From positions 84,263,086 to 84,327,085 of the forward strand of contig OX123190.2 in NCBI GenBank assembly GCA_944739405.2: 64,000 nucleotides of DNA, in the 5' to 3' direction. This document shows positions 23,900-34,900 of the stretch, one piece after another. A program made the translations under genes and the position numbers. This stretch comes from Euclidia mi (Eukaryota; Arthropoda; Insecta; Lepidoptera; Erebidae). The stretch's first letter is position 1; every line of letters starts with the position of its first letter. The notes under the pieces were generated by a model. The model made no database searches. It saw only the letters and a program-made list of their open reading frames with translations, and was not told where the DNA came from.

Positions 23900-23984
23900 T
23901 AGAGTTGGGTCACCGGGTGTCACCCCAAAAATGGTGACACCCGGGGCGGACCGCCGCCGCCGCCCCCTCCTAGCTACGCCACTG
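23900..23984 (-). mobile_element. Fragment of the GTGGCGTAG hAT-type MITE
   Basis: Ends CTAGCTACGCCACTG and contains GGTGTCACC and GGTGACACC blocks, like the intact copy at 37891-38100. Confidence 0.7.
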
Positions 23985-24339
23985 AAGACAAGTAGTCTAA
24001 GGCAAGTAGCAACCAACTGGCAGTATATTTTTCGTTGTTTTTACCCACCTTACTTACCACTTTTTTACCATCCTGCCACATTTAACACAATATTACGAAT
24101 AATATAATATTTAATGACAGTAATAATGATTTTAAATTTAAGGATTGTTCCAATTTGCCTGCTTGCCCTAATATTTTCTTATTACATTTACTATAAAGGT
24201 AGGCAACTAATTTATTACTGTCTAAGTCATAAAATAATTATTAAATTATATTTTTTGTCACTTCACTGAGTAAAAATTCTACTAAAATGAATTTACACGG
24301 CACTGAAAAAGTTGGTTAAATTCTTTAGGACTGGCAACT

Positions 24340-24482
24340 CTGTACGCGTCTACGATTTGTTTCTGAAGAGATCGTCGATGACTTTGCGATTATACAAAAT
24401 TACAAAGAAAAAGTGTGTCCGTCGTAGTGCTATTTTACTGTTTATCTACGTTTTTTAGTGTAAGCATATAAATATACACAAC
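24340..24482 (+). promoter_or_regulatory. PSMD11 5' UTR / proximal promoter (by position)
   Basis: Sequence just upstream of the PSMD11 start. No TATA box is obvious. The start context ACAACATGGC is favourable for translation. Confidence 0.35.
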
Positions 24483-25745
24483 ATGGCCGGAGCGATGTTA
24501 TTCGAGAGATCACGAGTGTCGTCGTCGAGCAGAGACGAGGACGTCCGCATGACCGACAAAATGGTTAGCACTGGCGAAGTGCCCGAAGACGATGAAGAAA
24601 ATATAAGAGCCAAGGAACAGGGCATCCTAAATCTCGGAGAAAAGTACAAGAAAGAAGGCAAAGCTAAGGAACTTGCGGAACTGATAAAGGCGACGAGACC
24701 GTTCCTAAGTCTGATAAGCAAAGCGAAAGCAGCGAAACTGGTGCGTTCTCTCGTCGACTTCTTCCTCGATTTGGAAGCAGGCATCGGTATCGAAGTTCAA
24801 TTGTGTAAAGAGTGTATAGAATGGGCCAAGGAGGAGCGGCGTACTTTTCTACGACAGTCCCTGGAAGCGAGACTGATCGCGCTGTACTTCGACACTGGTA
24901 TGTACACGGAAGCCTTAGACCTTGCCACTGCACTGCTCAGAGAACTCAAAAAGTTAGATGACAAAAACTTACTAGTGGAAGTACTTCTATTAGAAAGTAA
25001 AACTTATCATGCACTTAGCAATTTACCTAAAGCGCGTGCCTCACTGACGTCAGCTAGAACCACTGCAAATGCAATCTACTGCCCTCCTAAAATGCAGGCT
25101 GCATTGGACTTGCAGTCAGGTATATTGCATGCTGCAGATGAGCGTGATTTCAAAACTGCTTACTCATACTTCTATGAAGCATTTGAAGGTTATGACGGTG
25201 CAGATAGCCCAAAAGCTTTAACAGCTTTGAAGTACATGTTATTGTCTAAGATCATGTTGAACAATGCTGAAGAAGTTGGATCAGTCTGTAGCAGTAAAGC
25301 AGCACTTAAATATGCTGGCAAAGAACTGGAAGCAATGAGAGCAGTTGCTACTGCTTCCCACAAAAGATCCCTGGCTGACTTTCAAGCAGCTCTAAAAACC
25401 TACAAACCCGAATTGGAGGAAGATGCAGTTGTAAGAGCTCACCTGGGGGCTTTGTACGACACTATGTTAGAACAAAATTTGTGCCGCATAGTGGAGCCAT
25501 ACATGCGTGTCCAAGTAGACCATGTAGCCCGTTGTATCCGTCTGCCTGTAGTTCAAGTGGAGAAGAAACTGTCCCAGATGATTCTTGACAAGAAGCTCAA
25601 TGGTATCCTGGATCAAGGTGAAGGTGTTCTAATTGTGTTTGATGAGTCCCCCCTGGAGAAGACCTACGAGACCGTCCTGGAGACGATCCACCACATGAGT
25701 AAGGTTGTTGATACTCTTTACCAGAAAGCTAAGAAACTCTCATAG
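24483..25745 (+). CDS. Rpn6: 26S proteasome regulatory lid subunit Rpn6 (PSMD11)
   Basis: A single 420-codon frame, the usual length for this family (about 422). The product clamps the 19S lid to the 20S core, so it is needed for degradation of ubiquitinated proteins in cytosol and nucleus. In order: an acidic, Ser-rich N terminus, helical TPR-like repeats (for example AKELAELIKATRPFLSLISK and LVRSLVDFFLDLEAG), and a PCI domain over roughly residues 225-390. The PCI domain includes ALYDTMLEQNLCRIVEPYMR, VDHVARCIRLPVVQVEKKLS and the winged-helix ILDKKLNGILDQGEGVL. A C-terminal helix ends TLYQKAKKLS. No interruption is present. The absence of introns could be ancestral or mean a retrocopy, but the frame is fully conserved and there is no adjacent A-tail. 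It converges on the CtIP gene, about 3 kb apart. Confidence 0.96.
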   Translation: MAGAMLFERSRVSSSSRDEDVRMTDKMVSTGEVPEDDEENIRAKEQGILNLGEKYKKEGKAKELAELIKATRPFLSLISKAKAAKLVRSLVDFFLDLEAGIGIEVQLCKECIEWAKEERRTFLRQSLEARLIALYFDTGMYTEALDLATALLRELKKLDDKNLLVEVLLLESKTYHALSNLPKARASLTSARTTANAIYCPPKMQAALDLQSGILHAADERDFKTAYSYFYEAFEGYDGADSPKALTALKYMLLSKIMLNNAEEVGSVCSSKAALKYAGKELEAMRAVATASHKRSLADFQAALKTYKPELEEDAVVRAHLGALYDTMLEQNLCRIVEPYMRVQVDHVARCIRLPVVQVEKKLSQMILDKKLNGILDQGEGVLIVFDESPLEKTYETVLETIHHMSKVVDTLYQKAKKLS

Positions 25746-26112
25746 ACCTGTGTAAATTTGTTGTAGCATTAAAACAATAATGTTAATCAAAGTAACAGTA
25801 AATTTTTAGTTTGAACTATTTGTAAATGGAACTATTTTTAAATGAATTCAAAATTTCATTATTTGTACCACAATGTTGTAAGTGAAACAGATAATTACAG
25901 AAAATGTTTAAAAAAATGATAAAATAGTTTAGAAAATGGGGAATTGCTGCAACCCCAGTGCCTCATGTGTCACTAGGCTCACTGTTCATTGACACTGAAC
26001 TACTACAAAAATTATGCATTTTAAAATATACTAACTAATCCTTAATTTGATTTTACATTTCATTTTTAACATAAGCTAGTGAAAAATTATAATATTCTGT
26101 TTTATTGAGATA

Positions 26113-26118
26113 AATAAA
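26113..26118 (+). terminator. Candidate PSMD11 polyadenylation signal
   Basis: AATAAA about 370 bp after the stop codon, followed by GTGTTCTCC. A further AATAAA lies near 26600. Confidence 0.5.
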
Positions 26119-26639
26119 AGGTGTTCTCCAAATAATTGTTTCCTTCACCTTTCCACCCACACATACATTTAGCAAGTCATGTTATTTTAACTTGTTGGCA
26201 TGCTGTGCTGTGAATCATATTGCAATCTGCATACTCATTTATGTACCTTTATACATGTGCATTTTATATTGTACTGTAACTGCTTCCAGAGATGTATAAC
26301 AATGATCAACTAATATTGTTTTTTAATAATTATAATTTTAGAATCAAGAGCAGTTGGGCTCTACTTAGTTCTAACCTTAATTATTATTTCCAAAGAAGGC
26401 AGTAGTTAGCATTGAGAACACTGAAGGTACCAACTACACTTAGAACCATTTAAGGTGCATGGCCATGCAGGCTTGTTATTCTGCTTATTAAGATGTTTTT
26501 ACTCTCTTAGTACTATGATGTACATACCAGTGTCATTTATTAAATGTAGCCTTTGCAGTTATATATTTGATTACTTCCTCTGTTTATATATTCAGGGTTA
26601 AAATAAAAAACTTAAAACTATTTTCATGTTTTATTTATG

Positions 26640-28324
26640 AATTTTGATATCAAACTTAATAGTGGAACCTTGTTAAACTAGGCACAATGGTGACCAAAGT
26701 ATTTGCAAATTTGTTAAAATTAAATATTAATTTAATGAGGTATTTCCCTTGTATCTAAATCTAAAATAATTTACTTGTATCATACATTGTATAAAGTAAT
26801 TTAATTACATTTTACACACATCTAGCCATTACCAACTACCTACAAATTATTCATAATATATTTCTTACAAAAATATTACTCCATAAAAAGCTATACAAAA
26901 TCACGAAAACAGTGAGGCATCTTGGCAATCCTAGGGCAGAGCAAAATGGCAAACCTAGGCCACTTCAAGAAGGAAAACATAACGCAGCAATGTTGCTAAA
27001 TGTAAACAGAATGTAAACATATTATGTAAATATATGTAAAAATAACTATCTTATGTATGAGAAAACATTTGCAATTTTTAAGTCTTGTTTTTAGCGGTGG
27101 GATATGTCACAATAATTATATGTATGATTGTACATTATGTATTTCCATTTGCTAATCATATATTTTCCCTTTTGCATGAAGGTCTGGTTCTCATCTCACT
27201 GACATTACTTTTATTACTTTAGCTGGCCTTATTCAGAACATCATTGATTTGAGTAAAAATTACAATATCATGGTCACTAATCAAAATGTTTTGTCATGAA
27301 TAGCGATTTGCGTACGCGAGTAAAAATAACTTCGCCGCATCTATAATATCTAAAAAACATACTGCGAACCGCAAGTACCGAAGGTGTTTTGATAAATACC
27401 GTTAAATGAAGTCACCTCTTGCTATAAGCTATAAGCATTATCCCCGACTGCGCGTACAATGTGATATAAGTCAATGTACGCACTGTTTGACCGTGAATTT
27501 GTTAGCCGCCAAAAATTAAATGAACAAAATAAACCAAAGATTGGACCAAAATTTTGGCGCCTAGTTTTAAAATTGTTACTTTTCATAGATGACATTGCAA
27601 TGTACTTAAATTCAGGTGTGTAAATTTTTGATATATTTTTTTATTAATCTCTACCATTTTTATCTTTTATTAAAATCCAGTTATATTGAATTCATTTTTT
27701 TGGCTTTGAAGTATTATGGCTGAGGAACAATGGTGTAAAATTTGTTAGTATTCCAAGTTACATTTAATAATTTTATGAGATTTGGGAACATTCCAGATAG
27801 GTAGATTAGAAGTTAGCAAATCATTTCTTATCTTATCTTATAACTTCAGAAAATGTCTATGTTTAATGATGTTGCTATCAAGAATGAAATATTGAAATGA
27901 ATGATTAACAGTAGTATTATCTTTAAAATCAGAGAAGTTGACGATAAAGAAAATAAATATCGCTACATATACTCAAGTGTTTCCCGTAATTGAAAATCAT
28001 TGGACTAACTTACTTAATATGTATATAAATTGGTCTACTTACATTAATCTAACTGCTTTTTAGTAGTCTTGCACAATACATTGACGATCCGTATACATTG
28101 ACTTTGATAACATTTGAATTTTAGTAGCTGCACAGTCGAAATTATATTCGAAAAATACTTAACTATTTGGCAGAAATTAACATGTTAGAAAATGTGGACA
28201 AAACTCTTACTATATATTACATTATGTACTTTATTACATTTCTAAGCACTATACAGGAATAGAAAAATACTTTTAAACGTTATTTTAATAAGGCACTTTC
28301 GAGAACACCTTTTGGCATCACATT
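26640..28324. other. Intergenic region between PSMD11 and CtIP, nothing recognised
   Basis: AT-rich sequence with no exon, SINE head or inverted repeat recognised. It should contain the end of the PSMD11 3' UTR on one strand and of CtIP on the other. Confidence 0.45.
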
Positions 28325-28798
28325 CAATGGCGTAGCAAGAGGTGGGCGGGGGGTTCGGTCCCCATCACAATTCAATGCGGGAGGGTCTTGGCATAGTAAA
28401 AGAATAGTATGTTAGCTAAGGCCGATCGGTGAGTTAATTACCTACTCTTGCGTCCTTAGACGCGCGGCGCATCACGTACTGAGGCGACTCGTCTATGAGA
28501 TTGTGTGCGTGAAAAGTGCGTGCGTACACGGCGCCGGCGACTCACGCGTACATTCAAACCGGCCAAGACCGATTTGTATGACGCTATCCTACGATTCTTT
28601 TTGTACTACGGTCTTGGTCCGGTGACACGCGGTGACCCATCTTATTTTTAAATATTTTTACATATTTGTATGTACTTTGTTCTTGAAATTTAATCACCGA
28701 GTGTTACTCCAAAAATAGCGAACCGCCCCCGCCTAGTAGGGTGACAACACCAAATTTCGCACTTGCCACGCAAGGTAGCTACACCAGTTACACCACTG
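28325..28798. mobile_element. hAT-type MITE (GTGGCGTAG family) in or beside the CtIP 3' UTR
   Basis: Begins CAATGGCGTAGC and ends TTACACCACTG, diverged forms of the family termini, and contains GGGGGTTCGGTCC and CCGCCCCCGCCTAG. The 8-bp flanks (ATCACATT and ATCGTATG) agree at only five positions. It ends 13 bp beyond the CtIP stop codon. The GC-rich part at 28480-28600 recurs inverted at 61419-61545. Confidence 0.6.
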
Positions 28799-28811
28799 AT
28801 CGTATGTCATG

Positions 28812-28988
28812 TCACACATTATTCTTCCTGTTAAACTCTTCTGTATCTTCCGGCACGTTCCACCTTGGGTTCCAGTACCCTGGGGGGGTCTTCGGTCTCT
28901 CGGGGTTCTTCCATCCGCGGTGGTGGGAACACTCGTTGATTTTCTTCCGCATCAATTCTGGATCGTCTTTGTGAAGTTCGCCAAAGAA
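28812..28988 (-). CDS. CtIP: CtIP exon 11 (end of the C-terminal domain)
   Basis: Acceptor CACCTGCAG. 58 codons plus stop, beginning FFGELHKDDPELMRKK and containing CSHHRGW, TPPGYWNPRW and the C-terminal end EFNRKNNV. Confidence 0.88.
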   Translation of the reverse strand, partial: FFGELHKDDPELMRKKINECSHHRGWKNPERPKTPPGYWNPRWNVPEDTEEFNRKNNV

Positions 28989-31900
28989 CTGCAGGTGAAA
29001 AGATTTAGACAGACTATGAATGAGAATAATACTTAGTATTGTGCAAACCTATTAGGGGGGGATATGCTACTCGTAGTTATGAACAAATGTACTCGCATTT
29101 ACCGGCATCGCAAAATAAAATCAGCTGTATGGCGACGCAGATTATGGTGCAATTTGTCTTTTGCCGTGTGGTTGACGGCATAGAATACAAGTGTCACCAC
29201 TTCCTATCTTCCCGTGGGTGTCCTAAGAGGCGACTAAGGGATAACACGATGCAAATACCATCTTTACGTAGAGACGGAAAACTTGACATCAAACTCTATA
29301 CGACTGCCTCGTTGGTCTCGCAGCATAAATGTGCGCGTGGGATCGGGAGGTCCCGGGTTCGATTCCTGGGTCGGGCAGTGTTATTGGGTTTTTCTGTAAC
29401 GAAATTCTCAGTAGCAGCACGGAGTCTGCAAATGTGCCCGGTACGGCAATAGGTTCGCCCCTTATTACGTGGAACTAAAATATATATGGCGAAAAGTGGG
29501 TGTAGAAATACACCTCTGCCTACCTCTTCGGTGTTATAGGCATATGTATGTAGTCTAAGGGCCGATCCCAATATTTGATATATCCACAGATACTACATAT
29601 TTTGTATGGAACTCGTGTCAAAAATGTACCTTTAGTAGCTTAATGAATGGTTAGATCAAATAATATTAGCAAGAGCCGTAAGAGGTTTGGACCAAGACGA
29701 CCACGGTGAGTTCTACCAACTTTTGTAGCAATCATCATCATCATATTATCAGCCGAAAGACATCCACTGCTGGACATAGCCCCCAATTTTGTAGCAATAG
29801 ATCGTGTTAACTCGACTGACTATATGACTTTTATGTACTTTTATAGTTATATGACTTTTCGGAGTTATGTGCGTATTGAATTGTTAATAACGCTTGTCCC
29901 GTGCCTCGGAGAGCACGTTAAGCCGTCGGTCCCAGTTGTCATGAAGATCTTTGACAGTCGTTACCATAGAGATATTAGAATAGAGTGGCAGAGTGGGGCC
30001 TATTCGTGTCCGCCGGTGGGAGAGAGAACGCAACATTAAAGGCCCTCTACATCTCTCTAACAATACATGCACAACATCAACATTACGCAGTGGCGTGCTA
30101 CCTGTAACTATTATTTAAATCAGTTTATTAATAATCAATAGTTTAAAAGTTGTTTTTATTGATACACGAAGATAGTTTGAAGTGACAAAAAAGTTTATAT
30201 ATTTTTAAACTATTGATTACTGATAAACTGATATAAATAATAGTTACAGGTAGCACGCCACTGCGTAATGTTGGTGTTGTGCATGTATTGTTAGAGAGAT
30301 GCAGGGGGCCTTTAATGTTGCGTTCTCCCTCGCACCGACGGACACGACATAGTATTGAGTTAGGTACTGTTCTGCCACTCTATCCTTTATATCTCTATGG
30401 TCGTTACAGGGCGTCAGTACCTTGTAGATAAACTGACACTAGTCTAAACCATGGAATATCGCTATCCCTTTGGGTTGCGGAGGTCAGACAGGCAGTCGCT
30501 CTGTGGAAAAGCTAATATTCAGCCAAATCCGGTTGACTAGTAAGCAGATCCCAGATTGAAACTGGGATAACGCTAAGAGAATGATGATGATGAGATCGTG
30601 TTAACTTGATGTAGCCAGAAGTCACACGAGTCACATCAGTAGCTGTGCAGTGTCTATACAGTTCACATCTAACTAGATGAAATATGTATTAAGCGCATTT
30701 TCGACTTTTCTTTCAAAATTCGGAGCGAGTTGATGCAATCTACCTCTACAATATTTTTATGCCAAATACAAATGTTATCTTCTTAATATATAAAATCCTT
30801 GCGTTACTGACTGACTGACAGACACGCTACAGCCGAAACTATTGGGCGCAGGAAGCTGAAATTTGGCATGTATGTTCCTTGGGGACCGTAGGGGTGCACT
30901 AAGAAGGGATTTCCCGAAATTCCCACGGGATCGGCCAAAACGAGTAAATTAAAAAAAAATGCAGGCGTAGCTGCTGGCGTCCTCTAGTAAAGTATAAGTT
31001 TACAGTCTATCATCAGTTTATTGACTTCGTGTACGTATTTTCTTTAGTCGTTTCTTACGTCACCCACGAAATGAAATAGGGTAATGTAATTTTGTATTCT
31101 TAATCCGTCACCACACGGATTCTAGGTCACCTAGGTATGTAAAAATAGCGCGCTAACTATATTATTGCGCCAGAAGCTAAATTAACCACTATTATAAAGT
31201 AACAATGAGTTTGGAAGTCTTATGGCTGGAAGAATGTTGTCTTTTGACTAACATCAGCTAATACTAATAGTATAAAGCTGAAGAGTTTATTTGGTTGAAC
31301 GCGCTAATCTCAGGAACTACCTACTGGTCCGATTTGGAGAATTCTTTCAGTCTTAGATAGCCAATTTATCGAGGAAGGCTATAGCCTACATAACATCACA
31401 CTGTGAGCCACGGGAGCGGAGCAGTAGCCCTGAATAACGCGGGTGTAACGGGCTCAGCTAGTGATGAATACGTACCTCGATACATCTTGCGCAGGCCCAC
31501 CCCGGCAACAAGCGTTTCTCAGCCCTCGTCCTTGGCGCGGCCTCCTCGTCTATATCTTCAACTGGCTGCATGATTTTTCTGACAAACAAATTTCGTCAAA
31601 GGTGTAAAGCCGGAATCATAGAAGTTTTCATAAGATACATTCTTTAAATTTTATCATTGTTTTACCTATAACAAACCTCACTCTAGATTGCATGTAAATT
31701 TTGGTTAGTGTTAATGTTCTATACCTGCATAAAATAGTTGGGAATATTGTAATTCAAAAGTTTTCAAAATAAGTTTGTAAGAGGTGTTGCTGAGTTTTCA
31801 CACAAATGGAGTTACTTATTCGTAAAGGGTCCCAGGCGTGTCTACAGTGCGTTACTTACTGCCGGGGGCGCTTTTAGAAAATCATACTAAAATGTTCCCA

Positions 31901-34900
31901 TCGAAAAATTATTTAACGGGTAATGCTATCAATTGTTGCGAGAATATGATCTAGGCCTCCAAGTCACGCAAAACCAGCATTAAACTGTACACTCAACTAA
32001 TCTCTGAATCACAGTGCCGAAACTAGCACTGGGCCAGCTATGCCCAGGCACAGATTCTGAAGCAGGGCCGAACCTTCCCTATGTGCAATGTGCGCGGCGC
32101 ACACAGGCGTCAGGGTGACAGGGGCGCCGCGCGCCGAGATATGCGTTCATTATAATAGTTATTTACGAAAAAGGATGGCAAAAAAGGCGCTTCACAGATT
32201 TCGCACACAGGCGCAGTGGCGTAGGAAAGGCAAATATAAAATTTAGGCCGGAATAGTTAGGTAACGACTAAAAAAAAAGGTCATCCGCCCTACGCTACTG
32301 CACAGGCGCTTCATAGATTTCGCACACAGGCGCTGCATTGGGTCGGAACGGCCGTTCTGAAGGAGCGAAAAAAAAAAATACGGGCGAAGTTATAGAATCT
32401 CGCACTGGACGCTTGAAAAGCTATTTATGACACTGGCGTCGTATTCACTAGATATCAATCTCGGCATATTCACACCAAAGGCATAAAGCTTATCGCAACG
32501 TATACACAGGGAGGGTAAGTATTTATTGTTTATACCTCTTGACAGTGTCTGGGGGTGTTCTGTGCGGCTTGACGTCCCTCTGCAGTAGCGACATGCTCGC
32601 CTGGAGCTCGTCGTCCTCTCGTATGTTCGTCACGTTGATGTTCTCCGCCAGGGGGCGCTTACTAGGACTGCGAAAATAGCATATTAAATATTAACTTTTG
32701 TTAATTGAAGCTTAGATTTAGATTTTACTATTGGCAGTGGCGGCGCTAGACCACATGTGGACGTCGGCGACATCAAGTTCGCGAGGCCCTATATATCGAT
32801 GGCGAGGTTATACTTAGTACTTAGTAAAAAAAAGTTAAATTAAGTGAGCCAAATTATAAAGTATTGTATGAATAAATAAATGACAAAACATACATTTTCA
32901 CCCAGTACTGATATCGTATAGAGCAGTGTGTGTTAAAACGTTTATTCGGGCGAAAGTTTCATTTCATAGTGTTGAAAAACAGACGATTCTGAATAGGTAC
33001 CCGTAAACATTGACATATACTCTAACGATAGACGGAGCATTCCCTATAAATATTTTGTTCAAATTGTCTAATGTATGACGTCTAATCGTACTAGCGCAAC
33101 ACGCAGGCGCAAGCAGCGCCAATGACTTACAGTGTCTAGTTATTATTATAGCCAATCAACAACAACAAGTCCTGGCATCTTACCAATGAGTATCCAATCG
33201 TTCTTTAAAGCTACTGGCTGCTTATTGCCATTTGCAAAGATTATTTACTTCACAGTAGAGATGTTTTCTGCCTACAATATTTCATCAACATATTATGAAC
33301 AGTTTATGTATGAAAATAAAAGGAATTAATTGCTGCGGGAAATTAATTGATTTAAGTCAAATAATAGAATCTATAAACATATTCAGATGTTTTCATTACA
33401 AAATAGAAAAATATATTCGTGGGCGTAAGTTCAAGACTTGCCTCAGTTGCTTCACGAATAATTCTAATTTTTAGATTTTATATTTATCTTACTATGAGAA
33501 TTGCTTAAGCATATATAATATATAAGGCAGGATTGTTTGTCATTCTGTAAAGATGCCCTTGCTGACCACAGAGTTCTAAACCTACACATGTTTCAGATGG
33601 CACTATGTGCTACCTAAGGAAACCAACTATTAAAAAAAAATCTATGACAAAGTGGCCTGAGTAGCTTAGTCGGTACGGTATCGACACGGTTCGTCGTGGT
33701 CGCGCGTTGAATTCCTGCCTCAAAAAATATTTTGAATTGCAGTTAAATTTACTCTAGCAAGAAATGCTCAAAAATATATGACTAATAACTATTCAATTGC
33801 CACCAAACACAATTAATTTTGTGGTTTCTTGTCTATTGATCGGATAATGGAAATCAGGATCTGTTTTGGTCTCATGGTTCAATATTATTTTTGCGTATTT
33901 TTCTATAACTGCAAATGTGTACCTACTATGATGAAGTGTTGAAATATTCGTTAATACGGTCATTACGATCAACTTACCAAAAATAAAAAGAACGCAGAAT
34001 TAGTGCTATACAACGTCAAATTGGTTTTATAACATTAATCAAACTAAAAAACTCTTAAAACCAATACCTTCACGAAGTCTGGTCTTGGTCATATATTTTA
34101 TCTACAATCACTTGCAATGTATTTCTGCATAGTAGTTAGTCTATGATCGTAAATGACGTCACATAAAAATAAAGAAATACATTTTAATGTGGTATTATGA
34201 TACATTTAACTCTTTTATTTACATAAATAATTAAAAATATTGACTAACGCTACTACAGATACAAATTCTGATTCAAATTAATCGATATATCGTCGCCACA
34301 CAGTCAATAAACGAAGCGGACCCACACCGCAGGAAAGTCAAAGTGACACTAGATTGCTTTGCCGGTATGTTCATGCAAAGCATTTGAACAAAGTAAATGT
34401 TCTGAATGGTATATCTAGTACTTTAGTACATATATATCGATGCCCGTAAAGTTACTACTCACTTCACACCACACGCACGAGTTCGAAAATAATAGAAGTC
34501 ATTATCATCTGCTTAGCTTTTTCCTGGATTGTTCGGAGTCGGCTATCTAGGCCAGGATGATTGGCGAAACGAAAATATATAACTTGTAAAACTTTCTGCG
34601 AGGCCCCCTCAGGCGCGAGGCCGTCGGCGTGGCCGACGTCGCCGACGCCTAGCGCCGCCACTGGTCTATTGGGTATATTGGATTGTGAGTGTGATCATCA
34701 TTTCAGTTTACAGACGTCCAGTGGTGAACAAAAGCTTCACCAAACGCCCTCTACATAAACCTATCTTGAGTCGCCTGCATTAGCTTCCCGCGATGCCAAC
34801 AACATCGTCGGTCCACCTTGCGAAAGACCTACTTCTACTACGTCATCCAGTATTTGGTCGCAGCTTAAAAACCATCCTGTCCCAATAGCCATCGGCTTTT

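Noticed and set aside
28741..29036. Plus-strand open frames of 75-77 codons
   Set aside because: They lie antisense to CtIP exon 11, whose minus-strand reading gives a conserved domain.
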